Below are positions 42,333 to 49,503 of a stretch of 64,000 nucleotides of DNA, in pieces. Below the pieces are notes generated by a model. The model saw only the letters and a list, made by a program, of their open reading frames with translations. It was not told where the DNA came from and ran no database searches. A program made the position numbers and the translations under genes. Numbering within the stretch: the stretch's first letter is position 1; every line of letters begins with the position of its first letter. Source of the DNA: a virus; IMG/VR virus record IMGVR_UViG_3300012930_000012, positions 1-64,000 of that record. The stretch is one strand, 5' to 3'.

Positions 42333-43264
42333 TAGCCGCTCAGGTCGTTTGCGACAGCATTAGCGTGCAGGAACATCGCCCGCTGACGTTCAAACTGCGA
42401 TACCCGAAGTTCATCCATGGCGAGTTCATGACCCACCGCCTCATCAGCCGCAACGCGAGTTCGTCCCGTGCGATCCCGACGAGCAAGCTCATCGAGGAGG
42501 TGCGGTCGGACGCGCTCCGGGCCGGGCCGGTGTTCTGGGGCGCAAACCAGAAGGGAATGCAAGCAGTAGAAGAACTAAGCGATGACCATTACCAAGGCAC
42601 TCGTTTATCCCCCCGAATGCTAGCGCAAAATTATTGGAAGGATGCCGCACTCGAAGCGATGCGGATCGCTGAAGTTATGGTTGAGATTGGCGTTCACAAG
42701 CAGATCGTCAACCGCCTTCTCGAGCCGTTCTCCCACATTAACGTGGTGGCCACCGCCACCGAGTGGGACAACTTCTTCGGCCTCCGCCTGCACCGCGACG
42801 CCCAGCCCGAGATGCGGGCGCTGGCCGTGGCCATGTGGGAGGCGCGCAAGGCGAGCACGCCCCGTCTGCTGAGGCCCGGCGAGTGGCACCTGCCGTTCGT
42901 CGACGGAGACGATGGGAAGGGCCATCCGATAACGTGGGACGAGAAGCTGGACGACATACAAGTCGCTATAAAAGTCTCCGTCGCCCGCTGCGCAAGAGTT
43001 TCTTACGAGAGCTTCGAGACCGGCAAGCGGTCCACCGTCGAGGAGGACCTGCGGCTGTATGATCGGCTCCTGGGCGCGCAGCCGCTCCACGCGAGCCCGG
43101 CTGAGCACCAGGCGACGCCGGACATCCAAGAATGGGTAACGGCTAATGAATTAGGACCGCAATGGCTTCATCTTGGAGAGCACGGTAATCTCGTCGGCTG
43201 GCGTCAGTACCGTAAGATGCTGCCGAACGAGGCCGTCGCGCCGCTGCCGGAGGGTTATTCGTGA
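42329..43264 (+). CDS. ThyX-like flavin-dependent thymidylate synthase family protein
   Basis: 311 residues. FKLRYPKFIHGEFMTHRLIS and RNASSSRAIP match the ThyX signature RHRxxSxNxxSxR with Thr for the first Arg (residues 35-50); VNRLLEPFSHINVVATATEW and a late WVTANELGPQWLHLGEHGN follow. True ThyX makes dTMP from dUMP with FAD and folate. Phage homologues of this longer kind may instead make 5-hydroxymethyl-dUMP; given the base-modification enzyme at 25943, either is possible. Codon use appears rather different from neighbours (more CGC/GAG/ATC), hinting at separate acquisition. Confidence 0.7.
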   Translation: MIAAQVVCDSISVQEHRPLTFKLRYPKFIHGEFMTHRLISRNASSSRAIPTSKLIEEVRSDALRAGPVFWGANQKGMQAVEELSDDHYQGTRLSPRMLAQNYWKDAALEAMRIAEVMVEIGVHKQIVNRLLEPFSHINVVATATEWDNFFGLRLHRDAQPEMRALAVAMWEARKASTPRLLRPGEWHLPFVDGDDGKGHPITWDEKLDDIQVAIKVSVARCARVSYESFETGKRSTVEEDLRLYDRLLGAQPLHASPAEHQATPDIQEWVTANELGPQWLHLGEHGNLVGWRQYRKMLPNEAVAPLPEGYS

Positions 43265-43743
43265 ACTCGCGTACCATCTACGTCGATCTTGACGGTACGC
43301 TGGCGGATTTTGATCGCCACTATCTATCCACCATAGGAGGGTTGTTGCCGCCCAAGTGGCGCCACCCCGACAACGCCCAAGATGTCGATTGGGAACGAAT
43401 TGACGCCATCAACTTTTACGCCACCATGCCGCCCATGGATGACCACCGCTTGCTTTGGGACTACATAACGCCGCACGGCCCGATCATTCTCACCGGGTGC
43501 CCCAAGATTGGCCGGGAGGGTGCCGAGCGTAATAAGCGGGAATGGGTAGCCCGGCACCTGGGGCCAACGGTGCCGGTCATAACCTGCTTTTCAAGAGAGA
43601 AGGCACGCTACGCCAGCCCCGGCGCCATCCTTATTGACGATTGGGAGAAGTACAAGCACCTCTGGCTGGCTGCCGGCGGCGTGTGGGTGACCCACACCAG
43701 CGCCACGGCGACCATTGCATTGCTGAGGAGTCATGGAATTTAG
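43261..43743 (+). CDS. HAD-family 5'(3')-deoxyribonucleotidase-like protein
   Basis: 160 residues from GTG 43261. TIYVDLDGTLADFDRHY provides the DxDGT nucleophile/acid pair, LTGCPKIGREGAERNKREWV the second and third motif area and ILIDDWEKYKHLW the DD pair. It dephosphorylates deoxynucleoside monophosphates. Next to Dcd and ThyX-like genes, it may remove dTMP or another dNMP to favour a modified nucleotide pool. Confidence 0.75.
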   Translation: MNSRTIYVDLDGTLADFDRHYLSTIGGLLPPKWRHPDNAQDVDWERIDAINFYATMPPMDDHRLLWDYITPHGPIILTGCPKIGREGAERNKREWVARHLGPTVPVITCFSREKARYASPGAILIDDWEKYKHLWLAAGGVWVTHTSATATIALLRSHGI

Positions 43744-43759
43744 AGCAAGGAGAACCACA

Positions 43760-44434
43760 ATGTACGACCCTGTGAAGGCCCGTGCCAACCTAGCCACCCA
43801 CCAGCTTGTTAAAACCGGCGACCCTGACGCCATGGGCGCCATAGTAGACCGGAACGGCGAGGTCGTCCTCGGCTATTGCCGGCGGTGCCACGGCGGCGAA
43901 GCTGAGCTTGAAGATCAAAGCTGCCTAGAGCGTCTTGTTGCGATGTCGATTGCACACGAAAAAGCAATGACATCAATTCAGCGGGCGGTGTCCCATGCCC
44001 AGGCCCGACGCTCGTGGGTCATTGGGGAGATGATGCTGACTTACCTAGACCTCCGTCGCGAGGATGCATTGGCCCGCTATAATGAGATGCTGCCAGAGGG
44101 CGCCTTGCTGGCGGAGTTTGAGAGCCGCAACTCGGCCGAGCACGTGGCGGCCGACGGCACCGTGCGCAAAAGCCACTACGGCCCCGGGCGCCAGCCCTGG
44201 GATGATATTATGGCCGCCGGCTGGGGCGCACCGTTCGCGGCATCCTGTGTGCTCCGCTATCTCCGCCGTGATAAGGAACCCGAGCACAGCATCAAGAGCG
44301 CCCGCTGGTACTACACCAGGCTGAACGAGATGGTTGCCGCCAGCCGCCGTGTGCCCATGAGCTGGGAGGGCGAGGTACTAGCCAAGCTGAACCATCTTTT
44401 GAGCGATGAGGAGAAGGCGAGGTTGGTGCCATGA
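43760..44434 (+). CDS. DUF3310-type nucleotide-pool protein (putative)
   Basis: ATG 43760 follows AGCAAGGAGAACCAC. The 224-residue protein is acidic and helical for ~130 residues, then has HYGPGRQPWDDIMAAGWGAP and SCVLRYLRRDKEPEHSIKSA followed by WYYTRL, the DUF3310 layout (HYxxGxQPxDxI ... KYLxRxKxKxxxxDLxKAxWYL). Such domains accompany phage nucleotide metabolism, function uncertain. Confidence 0.55.
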   Translation: MYDPVKARANLATHQLVKTGDPDAMGAIVDRNGEVVLGYCRRCHGGEAELEDQSCLERLVAMSIAHEKAMTSIQRAVSHAQARRSWVIGEMMLTYLDLRREDALARYNEMLPEGALLAEFESRNSAEHVAADGTVRKSHYGPGRQPWDDIMAAGWGAPFAASCVLRYLRRDKEPEHSIKSARWYYTRLNEMVAASRRVPMSWEGEVLAKLNHLLSDEEKARLVP

Positions 44435-44655
44435 AACGTTTCATCGTAATGCGTACGGCCAAGAACGACACCTACGAGCACGTGGTGGGGCATGTGGCGG
44501 AAGGGCACAATTCCCACGCCCAAGCGGAAGTGGTTGCCGCAACCATGGCACGCCGTTTCCCCGCCTCCACGTTTGTTGTCTTTGAGCGCATCGTATCACG
44601 CTCCATGGTGCTTGAGGAACGCTCGACCGTTGACAAGCCGCGGGTGGGGTCGTGA
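44431..44655 (+). CDS. Hypothetical protein (74 aa)
   Basis: Starts MKRFIVMRTAKNDTYEHVVG; a likely small alpha/beta unit (AEVVAATMARRFPASTFVVF). ATGA and GTGA overlaps at both ends. Unknown. Confidence 0.5.
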   Translation: MKRFIVMRTAKNDTYEHVVGHVAEGHNSHAQAEVVAATMARRFPASTFVVFERIVSRSMVLEERSTVDKPRVGS

Positions 44656-44813
44656 CCATCCGTTGGAAAACCGGCAAGAAGCCCACAGAGAAAGAGGTGC
44701 GCCAAGTCATATTTAACTCCGTGCACCATTTTAATTTAAATCGTCCAGATGTGGAAGCCATTGCCGAAGCTATAGTCAAATTCTATGAAGATCGTGTGGA
44801 GGGAAAAAGATGA
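44652..44813 (+). CDS. Small hypothetical protein (53 aa)
   Basis: GTG start overlapping the upstream TGA and TGA overlapping the exonuclease ATG. Begins VTIRWKTGKKPTEKEVRQVI, with a helix pair ending AIVKFYEDRVEGKR. The double overlap supports real translation. Confidence 0.5.
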   Translation: MTIRWKTGKKPTEKEVRQVIFNSVHHFNLNRPDVEAIAEAIVKFYEDRVEGKR

Positions 44814-45454
44814 TTTTGTTTTTGGATACAGAGACATCTGGCTTGGTTCAAGACAGCCTACCCCACGACCACCCCTCCCAGCCACACCTGGTACAGCTTG
44901 GCTGCGTGCTTGCCGACGATGACGGTTGTACACGTGCAACCGTCGACATGATCGTAAAACCCGAAGGATATCAGATACCAAAAACAGCTTCGGATGTGCA
45001 CGGCATCACAACGGAAACCGCACTCCGCTGCGGACTCCCCCTGGTCTTGGTCGTGGGCGTCTTTGTCAACCTCCGTGCTAAGGCGGACATTATTGTGGCC
45101 CACAACCTCCCGTTCGATGAGCGTGTCATGGCCACCGCCATTCACCGAACGGGCAGGAAAGTTTCCCTGCCCGTTCCTGTACAACGATTCTGCACCATGG
45201 AGATGGCGGAACCCATTTTAAAGATACCTGCGACCCCACGCATGGTGGCCGCCGGCAGAGCAAACCAGTTTAAGAAGCCCAACCTCAAGGAGTGCTACAA
45301 GTTCTTCTTTGATGAGGAGCTTGCAGGCGCCCACAACGCCATCATCGATGCCGGCGCCTGTGCCAAGGTGTACTTTCAAATGAAGCGCACCGGGGCACGG
45401 TCGGAAAAGAAGACCTGGTTCCAGCGGTTTGTTGACTACTACCAGTGGAGCTGA
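44810..45454 (+). CDS. DnaQ-like 3'-5' exonuclease (DEDDh)
   Basis: 214 residues. LFLDTETSGLVQD (Exo I), IIVAHNLPFDERVMA (Exo II) and GAHNAIIDAGACAKV (Exo III, H-x5-D type: HNAIID then D) are present. A proofreading-type or RNA/DNA-trimming exonuclease, here separate from the polymerase, which has its own exonuclease domain. An 11-bp hairpin lies at 45147-45176. Confidence 0.75.
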   Translation: MILFLDTETSGLVQDSLPHDHPSQPHLVQLGCVLADDDGCTRATVDMIVKPEGYQIPKTASDVHGITTETALRCGLPLVLVVGVFVNLRAKADIIVAHNLPFDERVMATAIHRTGRKVSLPVPVQRFCTMEMAEPILKIPATPRMVAAGRANQFKKPNLKECYKFFFDEELAGAHNAIIDAGACAKVYFQMKRTGARSEKKTWFQRFVDYYQWS

Positions 45455-45750
45455 TGATGGGGTCCGTATTGTGGGACAAGGTTGTGACAGCACGGACGTG
45501 GCACCATTGCGACCAATGCCAAAGGCGCATCACCAGGGGGGAACGGTATCGGCGGCAGGTGCACACGTTTGATGGTTTTCAGGTCTACCGTGCCCACGAG
45601 GACTGTGATCAGGCGGCTTCGGAACTGCACGCCAACGGCAATCTCATGAGCGATGAATATGTCACCCTTAGCGAAGACGCTGATCGTCCCGCGGATGAAC
45701 AATGGATACGAGAAAAATATCCGGCCGTGGCTAAGAGGCTGTGGGCATAA
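45454..45750 (+). CDS. Zinc-binding small protein (98 aa)
   Basis: ATG 45454 in a TGATG overlap. HHCDQCQRRITRGERYRRQV and VYRAHEDC give a CxxC ... HxxC zinc site; the layout occurs in many small phage proteins. Role unknown. Confidence 0.55.
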   Translation: MMGSVLWDKVVTARTWHHCDQCQRRITRGERYRRQVHTFDGFQVYRAHEDCDQAASELHANGNLMSDEYVTLSEDADRPADEQWIREKYPAVAKRLWA

Positions 45751-46118
45751 TGCCGCTCGAGCGTCGCAAATTCATCACCCGGGATATGCTCCGCGCCGAG
45801 CCTAACGTGCTCTTCGTGTTCGGCGACAATCTCGCGCGTTGGGGACGCGGTGGCCAGGCCGCGGAAATGAGGGGCGAGCCCAACGCGGTTGGCCTACCTA
45901 CCAAGCGGTCTCCACACCTGTATCTCACAGATACAGATCTGCGTGAAGTTATGCTAGACTCACTCGCCGAGCGGGATCGGCTCATCCAACATATCTGTGA
46001 CGGCGGCACGGTAGTGTGGCCAGCCGATGGCATTGGTACCGGGTTGGCTCGGTTGTGCGAGTGTGCGCCGGCCATCGCGGACTTTTATAATAGGCTTCTT
46101 ATGGCGCTGGAGGTTTGA
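45750..46118 (+). CDS. Conserved protein with FVFGDNLARWGRGGQAAEMRGEPN motif region (DUF7831-like)
   Basis: ATG 45750 in TAATG overlap; 122 residues. The N-terminus ITRDMLRAEPNVLFVFGDN then GRGGQA and RGEPNAVGLPTK follow a family with an apparent macro-domain-like phosphate loop. If related to macro or NADAR domains it could bind ADP-ribose or NAD derivatives, of interest because many anti-phage systems use such signals. Assignment is by motif memory. Confidence 0.5.
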   Translation: MPLERRKFITRDMLRAEPNVLFVFGDNLARWGRGGQAAEMRGEPNAVGLPTKRSPHLYLTDTDLREVMLDSLAERDRLIQHICDGGTVVWPADGIGTGLARLCECAPAIADFYNRLLMALEV

Positions 46119-46534
46119 TGAAACTCAAGGATTTTTTACTCCTCAAAAAATTGATGCAACTCACCACCAGCGAAAGCGATGCCGAGGCATTACAAGCTCT
46201 CCGCCGAGCCAATGCTATTCTTTCACAGAATAGCGTTGGCTGGGAGCGCGTGTTTGACCGCCTGGTAACCGTGGTGGCCGATGTGGAGCCGGCGCCGGTC
46301 GACGATCTATCTACGGAGGCGGAGCGCCGGGCGGAGAACTCCGAGATACTTGCGGCGTTCGAAATTGTGGAGGCCACCAACCCCAAGGGGGACTTCGGCG
46401 ATTTCATCCAAAGTCTGCGCGAACAATGGGATGCTAAAAAGTCATTGTCGCCCAAGCAACGGGACGCGTTGCGCAAGGCCGCGCAACGAGTCAACGAAGA
46501 CCGCGACAATTTCAGAGGTGGGAGATTTCGATGA
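46118..46534 (+). CDS. DUF2786-like protein (138 aa)
   Basis: ATG 46118 overlaps the upstream stop. The N-terminal LKKLMQLTTSESDAEALQAL followed by RRANAIL resembles DUF2786 (K-x-x-x-L-LAL...S-x-x-H/D-EA-x-x-AL-x-x-A), and the C-terminal LSPKQRDALRKAAQRV is a common phage tail motif. A stem of 15 bp with one wobble lies at 46207-46241. Function unknown. Confidence 0.5.
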   Translation: MKLKDFLLLKKLMQLTTSESDAEALQALRRANAILSQNSVGWERVFDRLVTVVADVEPAPVDDLSTEAERRAENSEILAAFEIVEATNPKGDFGDFIQSLREQWDAKKSLSPKQRDALRKAAQRVNEDRDNFRGGRFR

Positions 46535-46731
46535 GAATAAAAACGGACAACAGGCTTGGCCGAGGATCAGTCATGGGCTTCCGTGATGGGGCTGTGGTTT
46601 GGTACGGACCAATAGAAAAATACCCGCCCAACCGCGCCTTGGATGAGGTTGCCTTAAACAGCGCCGACGTGGAAAGCTTCCGCCGGCAACTAAACGAAGA
46701 TCCGCGCAGTAAGGGACTGCTAAGCCCATGA
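46531..46731 (+). CDS. Hypothetical protein (66 aa)
   Basis: Starts MRIKTDNRLGRGSVMGFRDG; small mixed protein. ATGA overlaps. No motif. Confidence 0.5.
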   Translation: MRIKTDNRLGRGSVMGFRDGAVVWYGPIEKYPPNRALDEVALNSADVESFRRQLNEDPRSKGLLSP

Positions 46732-46976
46732 GGCCCGCACTGGAGGCCGCCATCGAGCGCAACATTGCCGCGGGCGTGCTGGGGCCGGAGCTTGATGTTG
46801 CGCTCGCGGTATTGGATGAAATGGACGGCGACTCTGACTTTGAATCTCCGGATGATGAGCCCGATGATCTCGAGGACGGCTGTCCGGACAACATTCCGCT
46901 CCTTTGCGTGTGCACGTGCGGGCACCGTCACAGCCTCGGCACCTGGCCAGATATTGAGAGGATCGATGTGGCATGA
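46728..46976 (+). CDS. Acidic protein with Cys cluster (82 aa)
   Basis: Contains an Asp/Glu-rich middle (EMDGDSDFESPDDEPDDLED) and CPDN...CVCTCGHRHS, which could bind zinc. Acidic DNA mimicry is conceivable but no more than that. ATGA overlaps both sides. Confidence 0.5.
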   Translation: MRPALEAAIERNIAAGVLGPELDVALAVLDEMDGDSDFESPDDEPDDLEDGCPDNIPLLCVCTCGHRHSLGTWPDIERIDVA

Positions 46977-47413
46977 GCGAACCCTCTCTCTGGCAACGCA
47001 CCCGTGACAATCTTAAACCCTTTGGCAGACTGGTGCGGGTGGAAAATCCCATCGACCCCGGCACGCCGGATGTGTGCTACTGCCTGCGCCGTCTACCCAC
47101 CATGCCCAAAGGTGCCACCGGCTGGATAGAACTGAAGCACGTGCACAAGTGGCCCGTGCGCTCCGCCACGGCCCTTGTCATCAACGAACTCACACGCGAG
47201 CAAGTCGATTGGCACACATTCTGGGCACTCGCGGGGGGCACCAGTTGGTGCCTTCTGCAAGTGGATAGAACCATCTTGCTCCTGGACCACCATGCCATCG
47301 CCCAGGTGTTCGCCCGGGCACACACGCGAACCAGCCTATCCGCGTCCGCTGCCGTCGTCAGCGAAAACGTATTCCCCACCGCGGAGCTTGTAAAATGCCT
47401 GACAAGGACTTAA
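46973..47413 (+). CDS. VRR-NUC/PD-(D/E)XK-like nuclease
   Basis: 146 residues. SLWQRTRDNLKPFGRLVRVE followed by NPIDPGTPDVCYCLR and GWIELKHVHKWP gives the PD-(D/E)XK set: E, PD, ExK. ELTREQVDWHTFWALAGGTSW then LLQVDR completes the family layout. A Holliday-junction-like or structure-specific nuclease for replication intermediates. Overlaps the next gene by 19 bases. Confidence 0.65.
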   Translation: MSEPSLWQRTRDNLKPFGRLVRVENPIDPGTPDVCYCLRRLPTMPKGATGWIELKHVHKWPVRSATALVINELTREQVDWHTFWALAGGTSWCLLQVDRTILLLDHHAIAQVFARAHTRTSLSASAAVVSENVFPTAELVKCLTRT

Positions 47414-47763
47414 CCCACCGCACCCCCGCCGAGGAGCTGTGGCTCAACCGTATGCGGGCGGGGTTGTCCCAGACCGCCTACGCGGCCCGGCTAGGTGTGT
47501 CACGCAACACCCTAGCCAATGCCGAGCGAAACGGCCCCAGCAACCGCCTGCGCGCGGCTGCCGCCCGGAAAACCACCGCGACTACCCCCCTGCTCCTTGC
47601 CCTGGCCCGGCGCCGGCATGGGCTTTCGCTCCGGGCCACCGCCGTGCTGGTGGGGACGAGCCACACCACCTTGCTCGACTGGGAGGTTAGGGGGGCGGTG
47701 ACTCTGGTATCTTGGTGGGAGCGGAGGGGGTGGCATTTTGGGGCGCAGCGCGCGCTAAAATAG
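47395..47763 (+). CDS. Putative DNA-binding protein with two helix-turn-helix units
   Basis: 122 residues. LNRMRAGLSQTAYAARLGVS then RNTLANAERN is an XRE-type HTH; LALARRRHGLSLRATAVLVG then TSHTTLLDWE is a second HTH-like unit with the same layout. A single-chain pseudo-dimer binding an inverted or direct site is plausible. It is the last gene before the 47788 promoter-like element and could be its regulator; this is inference. Confidence 0.6.
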   Translation: MPDKDLTHRTPAEELWLNRMRAGLSQTAYAARLGVSRNTLANAERNGPSNRLRAAAARKTTATTPLLLALARRRHGLSLRATAVLVGTSHTTLLDWEVRGAVTLVSWWERRGWHFGAQRALK

Positions 47764-47780
47764 TTGAACTATTTTTGTTC

Positions 47781-47932
47781 GAGGGGCTTTACTCTTGCAC
47801 AAGCACCTTCTAAAGTGATCTTTGGGAGGTTACCCAATACCAGCGGCTCCAGCTAAGTGCCAGCTCCTCGAGAGCGACCAGGGTAGAGCGCCAGCGAAAG
47901 AAGGTAACCTCTCGTAGAACCAGGAGAACCAA
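47781..47932 (+). promoter_or_regulatory. Promoter-like element TTTACT-N17-TAAAGT and leader
   Basis: GAGGGGCTTTACTCTTGCACAA begins the gap; TTTACT (47788) and TAAAGT (47811) are 17 bases apart. The rest of the 169-base gap is leader with no gene, ending in ACCAGGAGAACCAA as ribosome site. Same core as elements at 34984 and 49511. Confidence 0.5.
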
Positions 47933-48031
47933 ATGAGCTACAAAGCAACAATCGAGGCACCATCGCGCACCACCCGCCGGGACAACCGCCACGGCGTAGG
48001 CGGCCGAGTTCCCGGGAATGTATTGACATGA
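47933..48031 (+). CDS. Small basic peptide (32 aa)
   Basis: ATG 47933 behind a strong AGGAG site reads MSYKATIEAPSRTTRRDNRH and stops in an ATGA overlap with the next gene. Could be a leader peptide or small nucleic-acid binder. Confidence 0.45.
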   Translation: MSYKATIEAPSRTTRRDNRHGVGGRVPGNVLT

Positions 48032-48486
48032 CCAGACTCCGCCCCCTGCCCATCGGCAACTTCTACTGCGGCCCATCGGCCGTGGCCACCGTGACCGGCG
48101 AACACCCCAAGGGCCGCGTGCGCGCGCTCATCAACGAGCGCCGCGGCCGGCCCGCGAACCAGGGGGTGTGCAACTCAAGCTCCCGGGATTTGCAGTTCGC
48201 TTTGCGCTACCTGGGCTACTACACCGACTGGTACAGCCAGGGTGACATCGAGCGCATGTACGGGGTACAGCGCCCAACGCTGCGCGCGTGGGCGGACGAC
48301 CAGGATGGGGACGATGATTGCCTTTTCCTGGTGAACGTCACTGGCCATTGGGTGGCGTACGACGCCAAGACGAAGGAGGCTTGCGACAATCACTCGCGAA
48401 TAGCCAGACCTATTGGGCTATTCCCTGGCAACCGCAAGCTGGTCAAGGGTTACATCAAAATCTTCGGACAAATAAAGGGAGCCTAA
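48028..48486 (+). CDS. Cysteine-peptidase-like protein (papain-like, C39-type)
   Basis: 152 residues. FYCGPSAVATVTGEH (C14) and VNVTGHWVAYDAKT (H107) give the Cys and His-x-D-like pair of papain-fold/C39-type enzymes; the region between is about the right length. No signal peptide. It may cut a host or phage protein, or be an inactive relative. A short hairpin (48398-48423) lies in the gene. Confidence 0.5.
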   Translation: MTRLRPLPIGNFYCGPSAVATVTGEHPKGRVRALINERRGRPANQGVCNSSSRDLQFALRYLGYYTDWYSQGDIERMYGVQRPTLRAWADDQDGDDDCLFLVNVTGHWVAYDAKTKEACDNHSRIARPIGLFPGNRKLVKGYIKIFGQIKGA

Positions 48487-48487
48487 G

Positions 48488-48853
48488 ATGCAACTGGGAC
48501 GAGAGACGGCCAATGTCATGAGCCACATCATGACTGAATCAAAACAGCCGGAGCCCAAGGTGGGCGATGGCGCCACCGTGTGTTGGTACACGGACCGTAG
48601 CCCGGGTACTATCATCGAGGTGGGCACGAAGCAACGCCGCCCCATGGTGGTGGTGCAGGAGGATCACGCCACCCGCACCGACAGCAATGGGGTAAGCGAT
48701 TCCCAGGACTACGCCTACGCGCCCAACACCGCCGGCCGCAAATGGACTTTCACTTTGCGCAAGGACGGCCGCTGGCGGGAGCTGGGGCGTAGCGCCTCAT
48801 CGCTGGGCCTGGCTATTGGCTTCAGGCGCAAGTACCACGACTTTTCATTCTAA
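48488..48853 (+). CDS. Conserved phage protein of unknown function (121 aa)
   Basis: PEPKVGDGATVCWYTDRSPG followed by TIIEV, then QEDHATRTDSNGVSDSQDYA and a final GLAIGFRRKYHDFSF form a layout I have seen in many phages. A small beta-barrel is likely. No known role. Confidence 0.6.
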   Translation: MQLGRETANVMSHIMTESKQPEPKVGDGATVCWYTDRSPGTIIEVGTKQRRPMVVVQEDHATRTDSNGVSDSQDYAYAPNTAGRKWTFTLRKDGRWRELGRSASSLGLAIGFRRKYHDFSF

Positions 48854-48871
48854 GGAGGCGACAATGGCTTG

Positions 48872-49222
48872 ATGGACACCTACCAAGGCTACCGAAAAGG
48901 AAACGGTGGGATTGGCACATGCGTGGTGACGGTAGGCCCGCTTAACGGCAAGCGGCGCCGCCTACCGCTCCACACGAAGATATTCAACCACAGCCCCACG
49001 GGGTTCGAATGGGGCTACGGCGGGAGCGGCCCCGCCCAGCTTGCCTTGGCCATCTTGGCCGATGCCACCGGGGACGAGGAATTAGCCGCACGGCACCACC
49101 AGCAATACAAGTGGGATGTCATCTCGCGGCTTGATACCGCCAAGCCATGGACCATTGCCAAGGAGGATGTGTTAGCCGCGGTGGAGCGATACAAGGTTGC
49201 AGTGGCCAGCGGAGAAGGCTGA
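48872..49222 (+). CDS. DUF6166-like protein (116 aa)
   Basis: Starts MDTYQGYRKGNGGIGTC (ATG 48872, TTG 48869 possible). NHSPTGFEWGYGGSGPAQLA with LAILAD is the hallmark of DUF6166 as I know it; function unknown. Oddly, a perfect AAGGAGG site fits instead a two-codon frame ATG GCT TGA (48864) whose stop overlaps the TTG/ATG start. Confidence 0.6.
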   Translation: MDTYQGYRKGNGGIGTCVVTVGPLNGKRRRLPLHTKIFNHSPTGFEWGYGGSGPAQLALAILADATGDEELAARHHQQYKWDVISRLDTAKPWTIAKEDVLAAVERYKVAVASGEG

Positions 49223-49233
49223 CCGCAGCTGGG

Positions 49234-49272
49234 AGGGCACTGGGGACCAGCGTATCGCCGGCCCAGTGCCCT
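49234..49272. repeat. Intergenic inverted repeat, 11-bp arms
   Basis: Arms AGGGCACTGGG (49234-49244) and CCCAGTGCCCT (49262-49272) around a 17-base loop, just after the DUF6166-like gene. No T run follows, so it is not a classical terminator; it may stabilise or process RNA, or be an operator. Confidence 0.55.
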
Positions 49273-49300
49273 AACAGGTACGATTAGGAGTGTGTAGGCC

Positions 49301-49498
49301 ATGAAGAAGGTCGGTTTAGTGCTAGATTCTGTTGCCGAGGCGGTTGCCCTGGCTGGCACCGAGGGAGTTTCCGGAGGAACGCTTTATGCCATCCTCATGG
49401 GGTATGGCTGTTCCTACAATATGTTTGAAGCTTTGATGGACACCCTTGTTCGCGAAGGCAAAGTCAAGAAACGAGGGCAAAGTTATTTTACAGAATAA
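49301..49498 (+). CDS. Small winged-helix-like protein (65 aa)
   Basis: Starts MKKVGLVLDSVAEAVALAGT. Layout helix, GVSGGTLYAILMGYGCSYNM, helix and VREGKVKKRGQSYF wing looks like a minimal winged helix. Immediately followed by the 49511 promoter-like element. Confidence 0.55.
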   Translation: MKKVGLVLDSVAEAVALAGTEGVSGGTLYAILMGYGCSYNMFEALMDTLVREGKVKKRGQSYFTE

Positions 49499-49503
49499 TG
49501 AAC

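Noticed and set aside
47756-47780. AT-rich hairpin AAAATAGT/ACTATTTT after the HTH gene as terminator
   Set aside because: Eight weak A-T-rich pairs and no long T run; unlikely to stop transcription.
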